Below are positions 32,964 to 41,415 of a stretch of DNA of 64,000 nucleotides, piece after piece (within the stretch, counting starts at the first letter, position 1; the number at the start of each line of letters is the position of its first letter). Origin of the DNA: Paraburkholderia saeva (GTDB taxonomy: Bacteria > Pseudomonadota > Gammaproteobacteria > Burkholderiales > Burkholderiaceae); contig NZ_CAJQZC010000008.1 of assembly GCF_907164555.1 (NCBI RefSeq), positions 186,001-250,000 on the forward strand, given 5' to 3'. Below the pieces are notes generated by a model, which was given only the letters and a program-made list of their open reading frames with translations, searched no databases and was not told the DNA's origin. A program made the position numbers and the translations under genes.

Positions 32964-33434
32964 GTGGACCCTGCGACTGCGATACAGCCTGCGCCCGTTC
33001 TCGAAACGCATCTGGGCTACTGGGTAAGACTCGTTTCCAACCATGTTTCCGGCGCGTTCGCTCGCGAGTTGCAGGAGCAAGGCTTGTCGGTCGCCGAATG
33101 GGTCGCACTGAACCAGATCGGGAAAGGGGCTACCGTGACTCCCGCTGGTCTCGCCGACGCAATGGGCATGACTCGCGGCGCCATTTCAAAAGTACTCGAC
33201 AAATTGCAATCCAAGGGATTGATTTCGCGCGCGACGAGTCAGGAAGACAACCGCGTGCAACTACTCGCGCTGACTCGACAGGGCAAACGGGCGTTGCCCG
33301 AACTCACAACCATTGCCGACGGCAACGACGAGTATTTTTTCGGTGCTCTGGATGCGAATGAACGAGCCACGCTTCGAGCGTTACTGAAGAAGCTGGCCAA
33401 TATCCATCAGATGCACAACATTCCCGTGGACTGA
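32964..33434 (+). CDS. MarR-family transcriptional regulator
   Basis: A 156-aa winged-helix regulator: LGYWVRLVSNHVSGAFARELQ dimer helix, VAEWVALNQIGKGATVTPAGLADAMGMTRGAISKVLDKL helix-turn-helix, and the wing SRATSQEDNRVQLLALTRQG with the conserved Asp-x-Arg. It starts with GTG at 32964, preceded by AAGGAAA. The twin palindromes at 32910-32942 strongly suggest autorepression. Possible targets are the divergent aminotransferase or the DUF1398 gene that follows at 57 bp. The inducer is unknown. Confidence 0.92.
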   Translation: MDPATAIQPAPVLETHLGYWVRLVSNHVSGAFARELQEQGLSVAEWVALNQIGKGATVTPAGLADAMGMTRGAISKVLDKLQSKGLISRATSQEDNRVQLLALTRQGKRALPELTTIADGNDEYFFGALDANERATLRALLKKLANIHQMHNIPVD

Positions 33435-33491
33435 GGCGCGGTACTCGCCACGCGTTCGCGCTGCAGCATTTCCACAATGAGGAGGGTAGCA

Positions 33492-33908
33492 ATGAGCAAG
33501 GCGATAGAGAATCTGAAGGCCGCGCAGCAGCGTGCCATGTCCAACCGTCCGAAAGTGGGCGGATTTCCTTACCTGGCTGATACCCTTCGGCGCGCTGGGG
33601 TGACGCGCAATGTGTGGTTCCTGCCTGCATGCGAGAGCCTGTACCTGACAGAAGATGGGCCCGTCGTCGTGCAGGGCACGCCACTGGTCTCGGGTGCCGT
33701 TGATGTGCCATCGTTCGACGAGCACGCACTCGTGAAGGCGCTGCGGATTGATCAGAGAGGCGAGAGCTCGTTTCCGGAGTTTCTGGCGGCGTCGTGGCGT
33801 GCGGGCGTCGTCCGTTACGACGTCGACCTGATGGCGCGCACCGTGACGTACTACGGGTGCCACGATGAAAAATACGTCGAGGAATATCCGGTGCCAGGCG
33901 GTCAGTAG
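33492..33908 (+). CDS. DUF1398 (YbcV-like) family protein
   Basis: A 138-aa protein with the DUF1398 pattern: MSKAIENLKAAQQRAMSNRP, KVGGFPYLADTLRRAGVTRN, SLYLTEDGPVVVQGTPLV, FPEFLAASWRAGVVRYDVD and TVTYYGCHDEKYVEEYP. Function of the family is unknown. An excellent ribosome site (GAGGAGGG) precedes the ATG. It lies 57 bp after the MarR gene and may be part of its regulon. Confidence 0.85.
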   Translation: MSKAIENLKAAQQRAMSNRPKVGGFPYLADTLRRAGVTRNVWFLPACESLYLTEDGPVVVQGTPLVSGAVDVPSFDEHALVKALRIDQRGESSFPEFLAASWRAGVVRYDVDLMARTVTYYGCHDEKYVEEYPVPGGQ

Positions 33909-33987
33909 CGGCGAAGACTGGAAAAGCTGCGAGGTCCATTGCTGCCGTGGATCGTCGTGCGTGAATGACCGGCCACTGGAGTTCGAC

Positions 33988-34173
33988 ATGAGTCTTCTTC
34001 TGGCGTTTAGCCCTTTTATCGCGTTCGGTGCGCTCGTGCTAGCCGATATTCTGATGGCTTACGTGCCCGCAGTGCCACATTCGACGGGAGTGATCGCGAC
34101 GGTCGTGGCACTTGTCGCGGCGATGAAGTTTACGTCGTGGTATCCCGAACAGCGCGCAGCAAGGCAAACATGA
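33988..34173 (+). CDS. Small two-span membrane protein
   Basis: A 61-aa protein with two hydrophobic segments (about residues 3-25 and 33-48) and a short basic tail, EQRAARQT. No family recognised. It starts at ATG 33988, with CTGGAGTTCGAC upstream offering a GGAG site. Its small size means a chance frame cannot be fully excluded, but the regular hydrophobic pattern supports it. Confidence 0.5.
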   Translation: MSLLLAFSPFIAFGALVLADILMAYVPAVPHSTGVIATVVALVAAMKFTSWYPEQRAARQT

Positions 34174-34339
34174 AGGGATGAGGCGCAGTTCGGGGGCGGG
34201 TCGACCGGATATGAGCGGGATGCGGTGGCAGAAGACGGTCCCCGTACCGGCGCCACTGATCGTGCCATCGCGGTGAGGTCTCCGGGAACACGACGTCCGT
34301 CGTCTGTTTTACAGGAGGCTCGCGACGTTTCGGCTCAAG

Positions 34340-34810
34340 TTATTCTGCAATGCGTTTGAAACTGCCGTAGTAATCGTCCGTGTAGTAGCAGTCGCCCGTC
34401 TGCCTGCGCGGTCCACCACACACGATGCGGCGCTGCCCGCGATCCGCCAGACCGGGCGTGCGAACAGTGTATGCGTGGTAATAGCCGCGCGGATGCTCCG
34501 GCAGTAATGCCGCGCTGTTGCGGAACAGGACGCCGTCCTCCCCAAAAGGAAAGGGACCACCCGATTTGATCAGGTGCAGTGTTTCGGCTGCTTCCCCCGG
34601 CAACTGCGCCCTGGTGACGGTGGCCGGCGCGTTCCGCCCCTGCACGCCTGATGCGGCGGGCGTGTCGCTCGCGGCCTGCCCAGGCTGAGCCGGCGCCTGA
34701 CTCGCGGATGCGCCCGGTTCCGGAGTGGCGTTTCGCGATCCGTCCTTGTCGCATCCACCGAGGATCGCGCTCAAGGCGAGGATGCAGGATAAAGCCCACG
34801 CTCGCTTCAT
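34340..34810 (-). CDS. Lipoprotein of the guanyl-RNase (RNase Sa/barnase) family lacking two catalytic residues
   Basis: A 156-aa protein with signal peptide and lipobox LGGC (Cys20), then an Ala/Pro/Gln-rich linker to about residue 68. The N1/T1-type RNase domain follows: LIKSGGPFPFGEDGVLFRN, LPEHPRGYYHAYTVRTPG, RGQRRIVCGG, CYYTDDYYGSFKRI. In RNase Sa the corresponding blocks are YYHEYTV and GDHYATF. The general base Glu is Ala113 here and the catalytic His is Tyr147, while the Arg pair (127-128) remains. Two cysteines (131, 141) could form a disulfide. The fold should be intact but classical RNase activity is unlikely. No barstar gene is adjacent. Confidence 0.85.
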   Translation of the reverse strand: MKRAWALSCILALSAILGGCDKDGSRNATPEPGASASQAPAQPGQAASDTPAASGVQGRNAPATVTRAQLPGEAAETLHLIKSGGPFPFGEDGVLFRNSAALLPEHPRGYYHAYTVRTPGLADRGQRRIVCGGPRRQTGDCYYTDDYYGSFKRIAE

Positions 34811-35546
34811 GAAACGATTGTCTCCGGGTTGACTGGCATTCGACGGTCACGGACGATTGAAGAGTATCGCTAATGCCAGAGTGAATCAATGCTCGTCCGG
34901 AAACAGGAATTTTTTACCCGGCAACCTGGGCGCGTACTCGCGCTCCATCTGGCAGCGGTTCTTCGATGGCGGCACCCCGCAATCAGATACAAGTCATCCT
35001 TCATCTCATACTGCAGACAGAAATGAGATTGCGCGCACCATCTGGGCGTCCCGCTGCTTCCGCGACGCGCTCAGCACCGCCAGCTTTTCGAGCAACGATT
35101 TGTTGACCCGGCCGCCGACGTTACGGATTACTGCCGCTTCACCTGGTTTCAGCCCCAGCATCGTCTCCCACAGGCTGTTTCCGATTCAGCGAATCACGGA
35201 GCGACCCAGTCGCGAACAAAAAATGTGAAACGCCGGGAAATTTGTCCTATGTTTACAGTCGGTGTTCACTACAGAAGTATGCAGCCCGCCTCTGTGGTCA
35301 CTCCACTTTGCGAGAAGACAGCATGCGCTCAAATATCTATCAGGACATCGCAGCAGTGTTGCTAACCGCCACCCACTTCTTACGCTTTGCAGTCTCGCCG
35401 CAGTGATCGAAACGAGCGGCCGGCTGGAAGTGATCGACAGGCCAGGACATTGCTGATGCAGGGCTGGCAGCTCGTAGTTCCCCGAGTGTTGGAATCCGAA
35501 GACAAGGCAGGCGGTGTCTGCTGTACTCAATTAATCGGAGGTGGTG
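34811..35546. other. Intergenic region upstream of the alkylsulfatase gene
   Basis: 735 bp without an intact gene. It holds the carbonic-anhydrase-like remnant at about 34955-35180 on the minus strand. The stretch 35220-35546 shows no recognised coding sequence and should contain the promoter of the sulfatase gene, but no clear -35/-10 pair could be assigned. Confidence 0.5.
34955..35180 (-). pseudogene. Carbonic-anhydrase-like protein, internal remnant
   Basis: Minus-strand translation gives MLGLKPGEAAVIRNVGGRVN and then KSLLEKLAVLSASRKQRDAQ, similar to the segment after the first zinc ligand in beta-carbonic-anhydrase-like proteins (LGLKPGEA.VIRNAGGR). The frame stops at SAV* near 35010. 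A second frame then shows LVSDCGVP, which may be the decayed H-x2-C (HTDCG) zinc site. Stops and frame changes on both sides mean the gene is dead. Confidence 0.45.
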
Positions 35547-37601
35547 ATGTCTGAATCAGACGACGCAGCGAAGACAGGGGCGCGCAGGGCATTTCTGAAA
35601 AACGTCGCCGTCGCCGGAGTAGCGACCGGGCTGTCCGGCGTCGTTGGCGAGACGTTCGCGCAAACAGGGGCTGCCCCAGGCTCAACGGGATCCGCGGCCA
35701 AGCCCGCGACGCCCGCAACCATTGCGTTGAACAAGCAGTACGCGGACTTCCTTTCTTTCGCGGATGCGCAGGACTTCGAGGACGCAAGACGCGGGCTCGT
35801 CGCTACGCTTCCCGAGCCGGTGGTCATCAAGGGGGCCGGTGAATTCCCGGCGTGGGACCTCCAGCAGTTTGCATTCGTGAAAGGCGGCGCGGAAAACAAC
35901 GCGCCGCCCACCGTCAATCCGAGCCTCTGGCGCAACGCCAAGCTCAACATGAATCATGGGCTCTACACGGTGGTCGACGGTATCTGGCAGGTTCGCGGAT
36001 ATGACCTCTCGGTGATGAGTATCATCCGGGGCAATCGCGGCTATATCGTCGTCGATCCGTTCATCACGACCGAAGTTGCCTCGACGGTGTGGAAGCAACT
36101 CGTCATCCCCCATCTCGGCGACAAGCCCATCACCCATGTCATCTATACGCATAGCCACGTCGATCATTATGGTGGCGTGCGCGGGCTCGTCAGCGACGAC
36201 GACCTGAAATCCGGCAAGGTGCAGATCGTGGCGCCGGTCGGGTTTACGGAAGCCGCCGTCGGCGAGAACATCATCGCCGGCAATGCGATGGGCCGTCGCG
36301 CCAGCTATATGTATGGCTCGCTGTTGCCGCGCAGCCCCGTCGGGATTGTCGATGGCGGTCTGGGCAAGACGACGTCAGTCGGCACCATCACACTGGCCGT
36401 GCCTACGATGTTCGCCGAGAAGACCGGTCAGAAGTTGTCTCTGGACGGCGTGGACATCGAAGTCCTGATGGCACCGGAATCGGAGGCGCCGTCCGAGTTC
36501 ATGTTTTACCTGCCGAAATTCAAGGCGTTCTGCGCGGCCGAAGACGCGACCCACACGCTTCACAACCTCTACACGTTGCGAGGTGCAAAGGTTCGTGACG
36601 CCTTGCTATGGTCCAAGTATCTTCAGACGGCGCTCGACACGTACGGCGGCGATATGCAGGTCCTCTTCGCCTCCCATTACTGGCCGACATGGGGCAACGA
36701 TCGCATCAACGCGTTCCTCGGTGCGCAACGCGACATGTATCGCTACCTGCACGACCAGGTGATGCGCATGGCGAACATGGGCCAGACGCCGCTGGAAATC
36801 GGTGAGGCCATTCGCCTGCCGGACAGCCTTGCAAAGCACTGGTATTGTCGAAGCTACTACGGCACGGTCTACCACGACGCCGTTGCACAGTACAACCTGC
36901 GCCTCGGCTTCTTCGACGGGGTTCCCGCGAACCTGCACCGGTTGCAGCCGACCGACAGCGGCAAACGCTACGTTGAGTACATGGGTGGGGCGGCCGCTGT
37001 TCTGCGAAGGGCGCACGACTCCTTTAGCCAGGGCGACTATCGATGGGTCGCGGAAGTCGTCAATCATGTGGTGTTCGCAGATCCACAAAACACCGCAGCC
37101 AGACAACTGCTGGCGGACGCTTACGAGCAGCTGGGATACCAGTCGGAGTCTGCACCCTGGCGCAACTTCTACCTGACGGGTGCGATGGAATTGCGCAACG
37201 GTGTCAGGAAAGGACAGGCACCAGCGCCACAGAGCCCCGATACCATCCAGGCCATGCCGCTCGACATGTTCCTCGATTACCTTGGCATCCGGCTCAACGC
37301 TGACCGCGCAAACGGAAAGACGGCGTCGTTCAATCTCGTTCTGACGGACACGAAAGAGAAGTGCGTTCTGGGTGTCGAGAACAGCGCGTTGCACTACTCG
37401 AAGAACAGGACCTCGAATTCGGCGGATGCAACGGTGACCATGACGCGTGCGGACCTGAACAGCATCATGATGGGGCAAACCAATATGCAGAAGCTCGTGA
37501 TGACGGGCACCGCAAAGATTGATGGCAACAGCCAGAAGCTCGGTGAGTTTGTCTCCTGGCTCGACAACTTTGATTTCTGGTTCAATATCGTCACGCCTTG
37601 A
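35547..37601 (+). CDS. Alkyl/aryl-sulfatase (SdsA1-like, metallo-beta-lactamase fold), Tat-exported
   Basis: A 684-aa enzyme that hydrolyses primary alkyl sulfates such as SDS to the alcohol plus sulfate. The N-terminus has a Tat signal (RRAFLKN, hydrophobic stretch, cleavage near FAQT). The binuclear zinc motif T-H-S-H-V-D-H lies at residues 201-207, followed by GGVRGLV. Further motifs are FCAAEDATHTLHNLYTLRG and LFASHYWPTWG. The C-terminal 130 residues form an SCP2-like hydrophobic-binding domain (LDMFLDYLGIRLNADRA, LVLTDTKEKCVLGVEN). ATG at 35547 is chosen for GGAGG 5 bp upstream. A small gene follows after 9 bp. Confidence 0.93.
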   Translation: MSESDDAAKTGARRAFLKNVAVAGVATGLSGVVGETFAQTGAAPGSTGSAAKPATPATIALNKQYADFLSFADAQDFEDARRGLVATLPEPVVIKGAGEFPAWDLQQFAFVKGGAENNAPPTVNPSLWRNAKLNMNHGLYTVVDGIWQVRGYDLSVMSIIRGNRGYIVVDPFITTEVASTVWKQLVIPHLGDKPITHVIYTHSHVDHYGGVRGLVSDDDLKSGKVQIVAPVGFTEAAVGENIIAGNAMGRRASYMYGSLLPRSPVGIVDGGLGKTTSVGTITLAVPTMFAEKTGQKLSLDGVDIEVLMAPESEAPSEFMFYLPKFKAFCAAEDATHTLHNLYTLRGAKVRDALLWSKYLQTALDTYGGDMQVLFASHYWPTWGNDRINAFLGAQRDMYRYLHDQVMRMANMGQTPLEIGEAIRLPDSLAKHWYCRSYYGTVYHDAVAQYNLRLGFFDGVPANLHRLQPTDSGKRYVEYMGGAAAVLRRAHDSFSQGDYRWVAEVVNHVVFADPQNTAARQLLADAYEQLGYQSESAPWRNFYLTGAMELRNGVRKGQAPAPQSPDTIQAMPLDMFLDYLGIRLNADRANGKTASFNLVLTDTKEKCVLGVENSALHYSKNRTSNSADATVTMTRADLNSIMMGQTNMQKLVMTGTAKIDGNSQKLGEFVSWLDNFDFWFNIVTP

Positions 37602-37610
37602 GGTGAGAGC

Positions 37611-38135
37611 ATGTGCGCGATCTGCAACTTCAAGATTGAGTTTGGCGTCGGCCATCCGCTCGCGTTGAGTGTCGCGGTAGAGACCCGCAAGGCGATTGAG
37701 TCTGGACTCGTGGAGCCTGTCGAGTCCGCGGAGGGTGCGCTTTCAGCGGCCCGGATGCGAATGTCCGCTGTTGAGACATTGAACCTGCTGCAGGCGCGTA
37801 TCGAAGGCGCTCACGGCGAAGACGCACTTCTGGCACTGCCGGATTTTTACGTGCTCCTCATCGAGAACGATACGTGGGGCTTTTTCCACGCGACCACGAA
37901 TGGCTTCGATCCGGATGTTGTTCCCGAGATGCCTGATCTGGTGACGACCGATGAAGCAAGGCGCAGCAATATCATCGTCACGTCCGAGGCCGGCCTGCGT
38001 GCCTGGCTCGACGGTAAGTTCGATACTGAAGCGGCGTTACGAGACTCGCTCTTCATGATCGATGCGTCCAGGACTTGCGCGGCCTCCCTTACCAAGATGC
38101 TCGCGGTTGCAGAGCCGGCCGAAGTCGGCAATTGA
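37611..38135 (+). CDS. Hypothetical protein co-transcribed with the alkylsulfatase
   Basis: A 174-aa soluble protein without signal peptide or membrane span. It starts MCAICNFKIEFGVGHPLALS; the Cys2/Cys5 pair and the mid-region LALPDFYVLLIENDTWGFFH are the clearest features. No known domain was recognised. With only 9 bp after the sulfatase stop and GAGGTGAGAGC as ribosome site, it is almost certainly in the same transcript. A role in alkylsulfate metabolism or assembly is a guess from context. Confidence 0.7.
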   Translation: MCAICNFKIEFGVGHPLALSVAVETRKAIESGLVEPVESAEGALSAARMRMSAVETLNLLQARIEGAHGEDALLALPDFYVLLIENDTWGFFHATTNGFDPDVVPEMPDLVTTDEARRSNIIVTSEAGLRAWLDGKFDTEAALRDSLFMIDASRTCAASLTKMLAVAEPAEVGN

Positions 38136-38578
38136 CTCGCATCGGCAGGGAAGTCGGGGCGGCTTGTCACTCTGGATGAAGCCGCGCCGTTTCGCCCTTG
38201 TCAGCCAGGGCAAGGACTGAAGTGCTTTGGGAGCGGACGGTGAGAGCCGACTGGCACGAATGATTCGTTAGGGGTCTCGATCGGGAATCCGGCGTGAGAG
38301 CGGAGTTGACATGAAGCAGATGCTCAAGCACGCCAGCTAACCTCGTCCCGCCGCCCGACGCTAGCGCCCTTGAGCAGGTCAATCAGGAAAAATAGTTCAA
38401 AGTGCGGGCCTGTCTATTCCACAGATGGACGTGTGGACCCGCGCGGCGGCCACGCGGAGAGCCGGCCGCAGAAAAGTCAGTGTTACTATCCTGAGCCTCA
38501 ATCAGGCATTCTTGTTGATACCTTCCTCGGACGGCCGTCCGGATTTCTCCCCAGCACCTTCGTTCGAAGGAACCAGCA
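38136..38578. other. Intergenic region without recognised genes
   Basis: 443 bp between the hypothetical gene and the 2OG oxygenase. Short frames exist on both strands, but none resembles a known protein. AAGGAACC just before 38579 is the likely ribosome site of the next gene. Confidence 0.45.
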
Positions 38579-39214
38579 GTGACCCGATCACACTCGCCGG
38601 CGTGTTTCGATACACCCGGAGATGAGCGGCACCAACGTATCGTGGATGCCATTCATGACCATGGCTGGTCGGAACAGGACAATTTTTTCCCACCGGGCTT
38701 GACGCTCGCTCTAGGGTTGGAATGTGCAGCGCTTGCGACGGCCGGGATGCTCACCTTTGCGGGAGTCAGCCAGGGCGCGGCGCGCTCGCTCCAGCCCGAT
38801 GTGCGCGGGGACCAGATTCAATGGCTGGAGGCGGGTCAGTCCGAAGCCTGCGATCAGTATCTTGCGATCATGGAAATGCTGCGCATTGTGTTGAATCGCG
38901 GGCTTTTCCTGGGACTCGAAGAATACGAAAGCCACTTCGCGTACTACCCCCCGGGCGCTTCATATCTGCGACACCGCGATCGATTTCGCGATGACGACAG
39001 TCGCACAGTGTCCGTCATCGTCTATCTGAACGCGGACTGGCTGCCTGAGGATGGCGGTGCGTTGCGGTTACATCCAGAGGGCTTGAGCATGCGGGACATT
39101 TCGCCAGTGGGCAGCCGGATCGCAGTGTTTCTATCCGCCGACATGCTGCATGAAGTATTACCAGCGACGCGCGACCGCATGTCGGTCGCGGGATGGTTCA
39201 GACGCCGCCCGTGA
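38579..39214 (+). CDS. 2OG-Fe(II) oxygenase (SM-20/prolyl-4-hydroxylase type)
   Basis: A 211-aa 2-oxoglutarate/iron oxygenase. The iron ligands are visible as His132 and Asp134 (YLRHRDRF) and His191 (ADMLHEVLP), and Arg200 is placed to bind 2-oxoglutarate. The intervening TVSVIVYLNADWLPEDGGALRLH is typical of the SM-20 group. It begins with GTG at 38579, with AAGGAACC just upstream. Substrate is unknown; relatives hydroxylate proline in proteins. Confidence 0.85.
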   Translation: MTRSHSPACFDTPGDERHQRIVDAIHDHGWSEQDNFFPPGLTLALGLECAALATAGMLTFAGVSQGAARSLQPDVRGDQIQWLEAGQSEACDQYLAIMEMLRIVLNRGLFLGLEEYESHFAYYPPGASYLRHRDRFRDDDSRTVSVIVYLNADWLPEDGGALRLHPEGLSMRDISPVGSRIAVFLSADMLHEVLPATRDRMSVAGWFRRRP

Positions 39215-39297
39215 TCTCAGGATTAGCGGGTTCTTGCCACCTGGATGGAACGATCGCGGGCGGCGCGCCGCACGATGCCGCCTTCGTTACGCAGGCG

Positions 39298-40446
39298 TCA
39301 GAATTTATGCCGGATCCCCACCCGACCCACGAACTGCCTCTCTGTCGATGACGAATCGTCGGCGCCGCCGGTGTACGCCTGATCCAGTGCCGTACCGCTG
39401 TGGGCGTTGATCGACCGCTGATAGCTCGTCTGCGCGTAGATATCCGTGCGCTTCGACAGGTTGTAGTCGAGCATCAGCCCGATCGTATGCCACTTCGGCT
39501 TCGACGTGCCGCCTGATGCATCGAGCTTCGCCTGCGTAAAATCGTACATCGCGCCAAGCATCGTGGCAGGCGTGATGTACCAGTTTGCGTTGACTTCGTA
39601 ATTGTCGAACTTGAGCGACGAGACACGCTGTCCATCCGGCACGATCGATCCGCTGATGTACGCATAAGCGGTGGGGTCTCGCAGTTCAGTGTGGCTATAC
39701 ACGAAGCCAATTAACACCTGATCGAGATGGTAGTTCACCCCAGCACCGTATATGCGCTGGCGCGCGGCGATGAAGCCCGCGTCGTTGGTGGTCACCGCGC
39801 CGAACGCATTTGCGCCCGGATTCGCGACATTCAGATACGCGGCCGCGACCGTCAGGTTACCGTTCGTATAGCTCGCGCCGACGCTCTGTGCGTTGTTGGT
39901 CGAGAACTCGCCTGGATTGTTCGAGAACGCGTAGGTCGCGCCGAACTGGAAGCCCGCGAAATTTGCGCTGTAAAACTGCACCGCGTTGTCCAGCCGGAAC
40001 GAATTGTCGGTGTTGTCGTTGTCGTACGGATGCTCGAAGAGGTAGCCGCCCCAATTCCCGTTTGCCGTCAGCGGCCCGAGAAATTCGACCAGAGAGTCGT
40101 ACTGGCGACCAAACGTCAGCGTACCGACATTGGCGCTGGATACGCCCACATACGCCTGGCGACCGAACTCGCGTCCCCCCTCCATCAGCCGGCCGGAATT
40201 GACGTCGAAACCATTCTCCAGCTGAAATACCGCCTTTATTCCGCCACCCAGGTCTTCGGAGCCCCTGATCCCCCAGCGGCTGCCTTGTGCATCGCCGCTC
40301 GCCATTTCCCAAAGTGAGTGGCCACGGATGTTGCTGGTGTAGTTGAGCCCGTCATCGACCAGGCCGAACAGCGTGACGCTGCCTTGCGCATGTGCAGTCG
40401 TTGCCGTCGCGGCGAGCAGGAAGGCTCCCATCAGTGTTGTTTTCAA
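39298..40446 (-). CDS. Gram-negative trimeric porin
   Basis: A 382-aa outer-membrane porin. Signal peptide (residues 1-20, ...ATTAHA), first strand QGSVTLFGLVDDGLNYTSN, then RWGIRGSEDLGGGIKAVFQLENGFDV, GREFGRQAYVGVSSANVGTLTFGRQYD, and a terminal strand ending VGRVGIRHKF with the C-terminal Phe. Length and layout match functional Burkholderia porins. It is the last gene of a minus-strand set with a solute-binding protein and an M20 amidohydrolase, so it may admit the substrate of that pathway. Confidence 0.93.
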   Translation of the reverse strand: MKTTLMGAFLLAATATTAHAQGSVTLFGLVDDGLNYTSNIRGHSLWEMASGDAQGSRWGIRGSEDLGGGIKAVFQLENGFDVNSGRLMEGGREFGRQAYVGVSSANVGTLTFGRQYDSLVEFLGPLTANGNWGGYLFEHPYDNDNTDNSFRLDNAVQFYSANFAGFQFGATYAFSNNPGEFSTNNAQSVGASYTNGNLTVAAAYLNVANPGANAFGAVTTNDAGFIAARQRIYGAGVNYHLDQVLIGFVYSHTELRDPTAYAYISGSIVPDGQRVSSLKFDNYEVNANWYITPATMLGAMYDFTQAKLDASGGTSKPKWHTIGLMLDYNLSKRTDIYAQTSYQRSINAHSGTALDQAYTGGADDSSSTERQFVGRVGIRHKF

Positions 40447-40567
40447 TCTGTGTCTCGTGCCTGTTTATAAGAATTGTTGACGACGCTGCCGCGGGATATC
40501 CGGGCGGCTGTTCCGCCGCCGTGTCGGTGCTGCCATCCGTAGCGTGTTCGCGCGTCCCGCTGGCTGC

Positions 40568-41374
40568 TTACTTCCCCGCCGCATCCGGGCCGAAATACTT
40601 CTGTTCGAGACGTGTCAGTGTGCCGTCCTGCCTGATCGTGGCGAGCGCCGCGTCGAGTGCCTGAAGCGTTTTGCTGTCGCCCTTGCGCACGCCGATCACG
40701 CTGCTGGCGCCAAGAATGGCGGGGTCTTCAATGCGCGGGCCAGCGACTTCGAAGCGCACGCCTTGTGGCTTGCTGAGAAAACCAAGGCGCGCTGCCGCGC
40801 CGACCACGACGGTGCCGTCGAGTCGCCCGTTCACGAGGTCTGCGTAGATGCTGTCCTGGTCCTGATACTCACGCACGATCACGCCGTGCGGTTCCCAGTT
40901 GGCCTTCACGAACGCCGTCTGGGTCGAGCCTTGCAGCACGCCGATGCGCTTGCCGGCGAGTGATGCCACATTGGGCATCAGATGGCTGCTGCGCGCCACA
41001 ACGAGCCGGATATCGGCTGGATACAGCGGCTGCGAGAAGTCCATCACCGCGCGACGCTGTGCGGTCGGCGCCATCGACGCATTGATCGCATCGAACTTGC
41101 GCGACTGCAACCCGGCGATCAGGCCGTCGAAGCTGCCTTCCACCCAGACGCACTGCACGTGAGCCGCGGCGCACAACGCGTTGCCGATGTCGATATCGAT
41201 TCCCGCGAGGCTACCGTCAGGGAGCTTGTACTCATAAGGCGGATAGGTCGGGTCGGTGCCGAAGCGCAGGGTGGCCGCGCTCGCTGTGCTGCCTGTCATT
41301 GCCGCAGCCGCCATGGCCACCGCGGAGGCGAGGGTGAGCAATACGCCGCGCGGGCGCAATGAATGGATCATCAT
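40568..41374 (-). CDS. Family-3 periplasmic solute-binding protein, without own ABC permease
   Basis: A 268-aa protein with signal peptide (cleavage near TASA|ATL) and the SBP_bac_3 fold: LRFGTDPTYPPYEYKLPDG, LAGIDIDIGNALCAAAHVQC, FDGLIAGLQSRKFDAINASM, TAQRRAVMDFSQPLY. Such proteins bind polar or basic amino acids. No permease or ATPase gene is near, so it must work with a carrier encoded elsewhere or act as a sensor. It lies between the porin and the M20 amidohydrolase genes (41 bp after the latter), in the same direction. Confidence 0.88.
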   Translation of the reverse strand: MMIHSLRPRGVLLTLASAVAMAAAAMTGSTASAATLRFGTDPTYPPYEYKLPDGSLAGIDIDIGNALCAAAHVQCVWVEGSFDGLIAGLQSRKFDAINASMAPTAQRRAVMDFSQPLYPADIRLVVARSSHLMPNVASLAGKRIGVLQGSTQTAFVKANWEPHGVIVREYQDQDSIYADLVNGRLDGTVVVGAAARLGFLSKPQGVRFEVAGPRIEDPAILGASSVIGVRKGDSKTLQALDAALATIRQDGTLTRLEQKYFGPDAAGK

Positions 41375-41415
41375 CCGGTTTTCCTCAAGTGGGTCGATCA
41401 GTCAATGGGTTCGAG

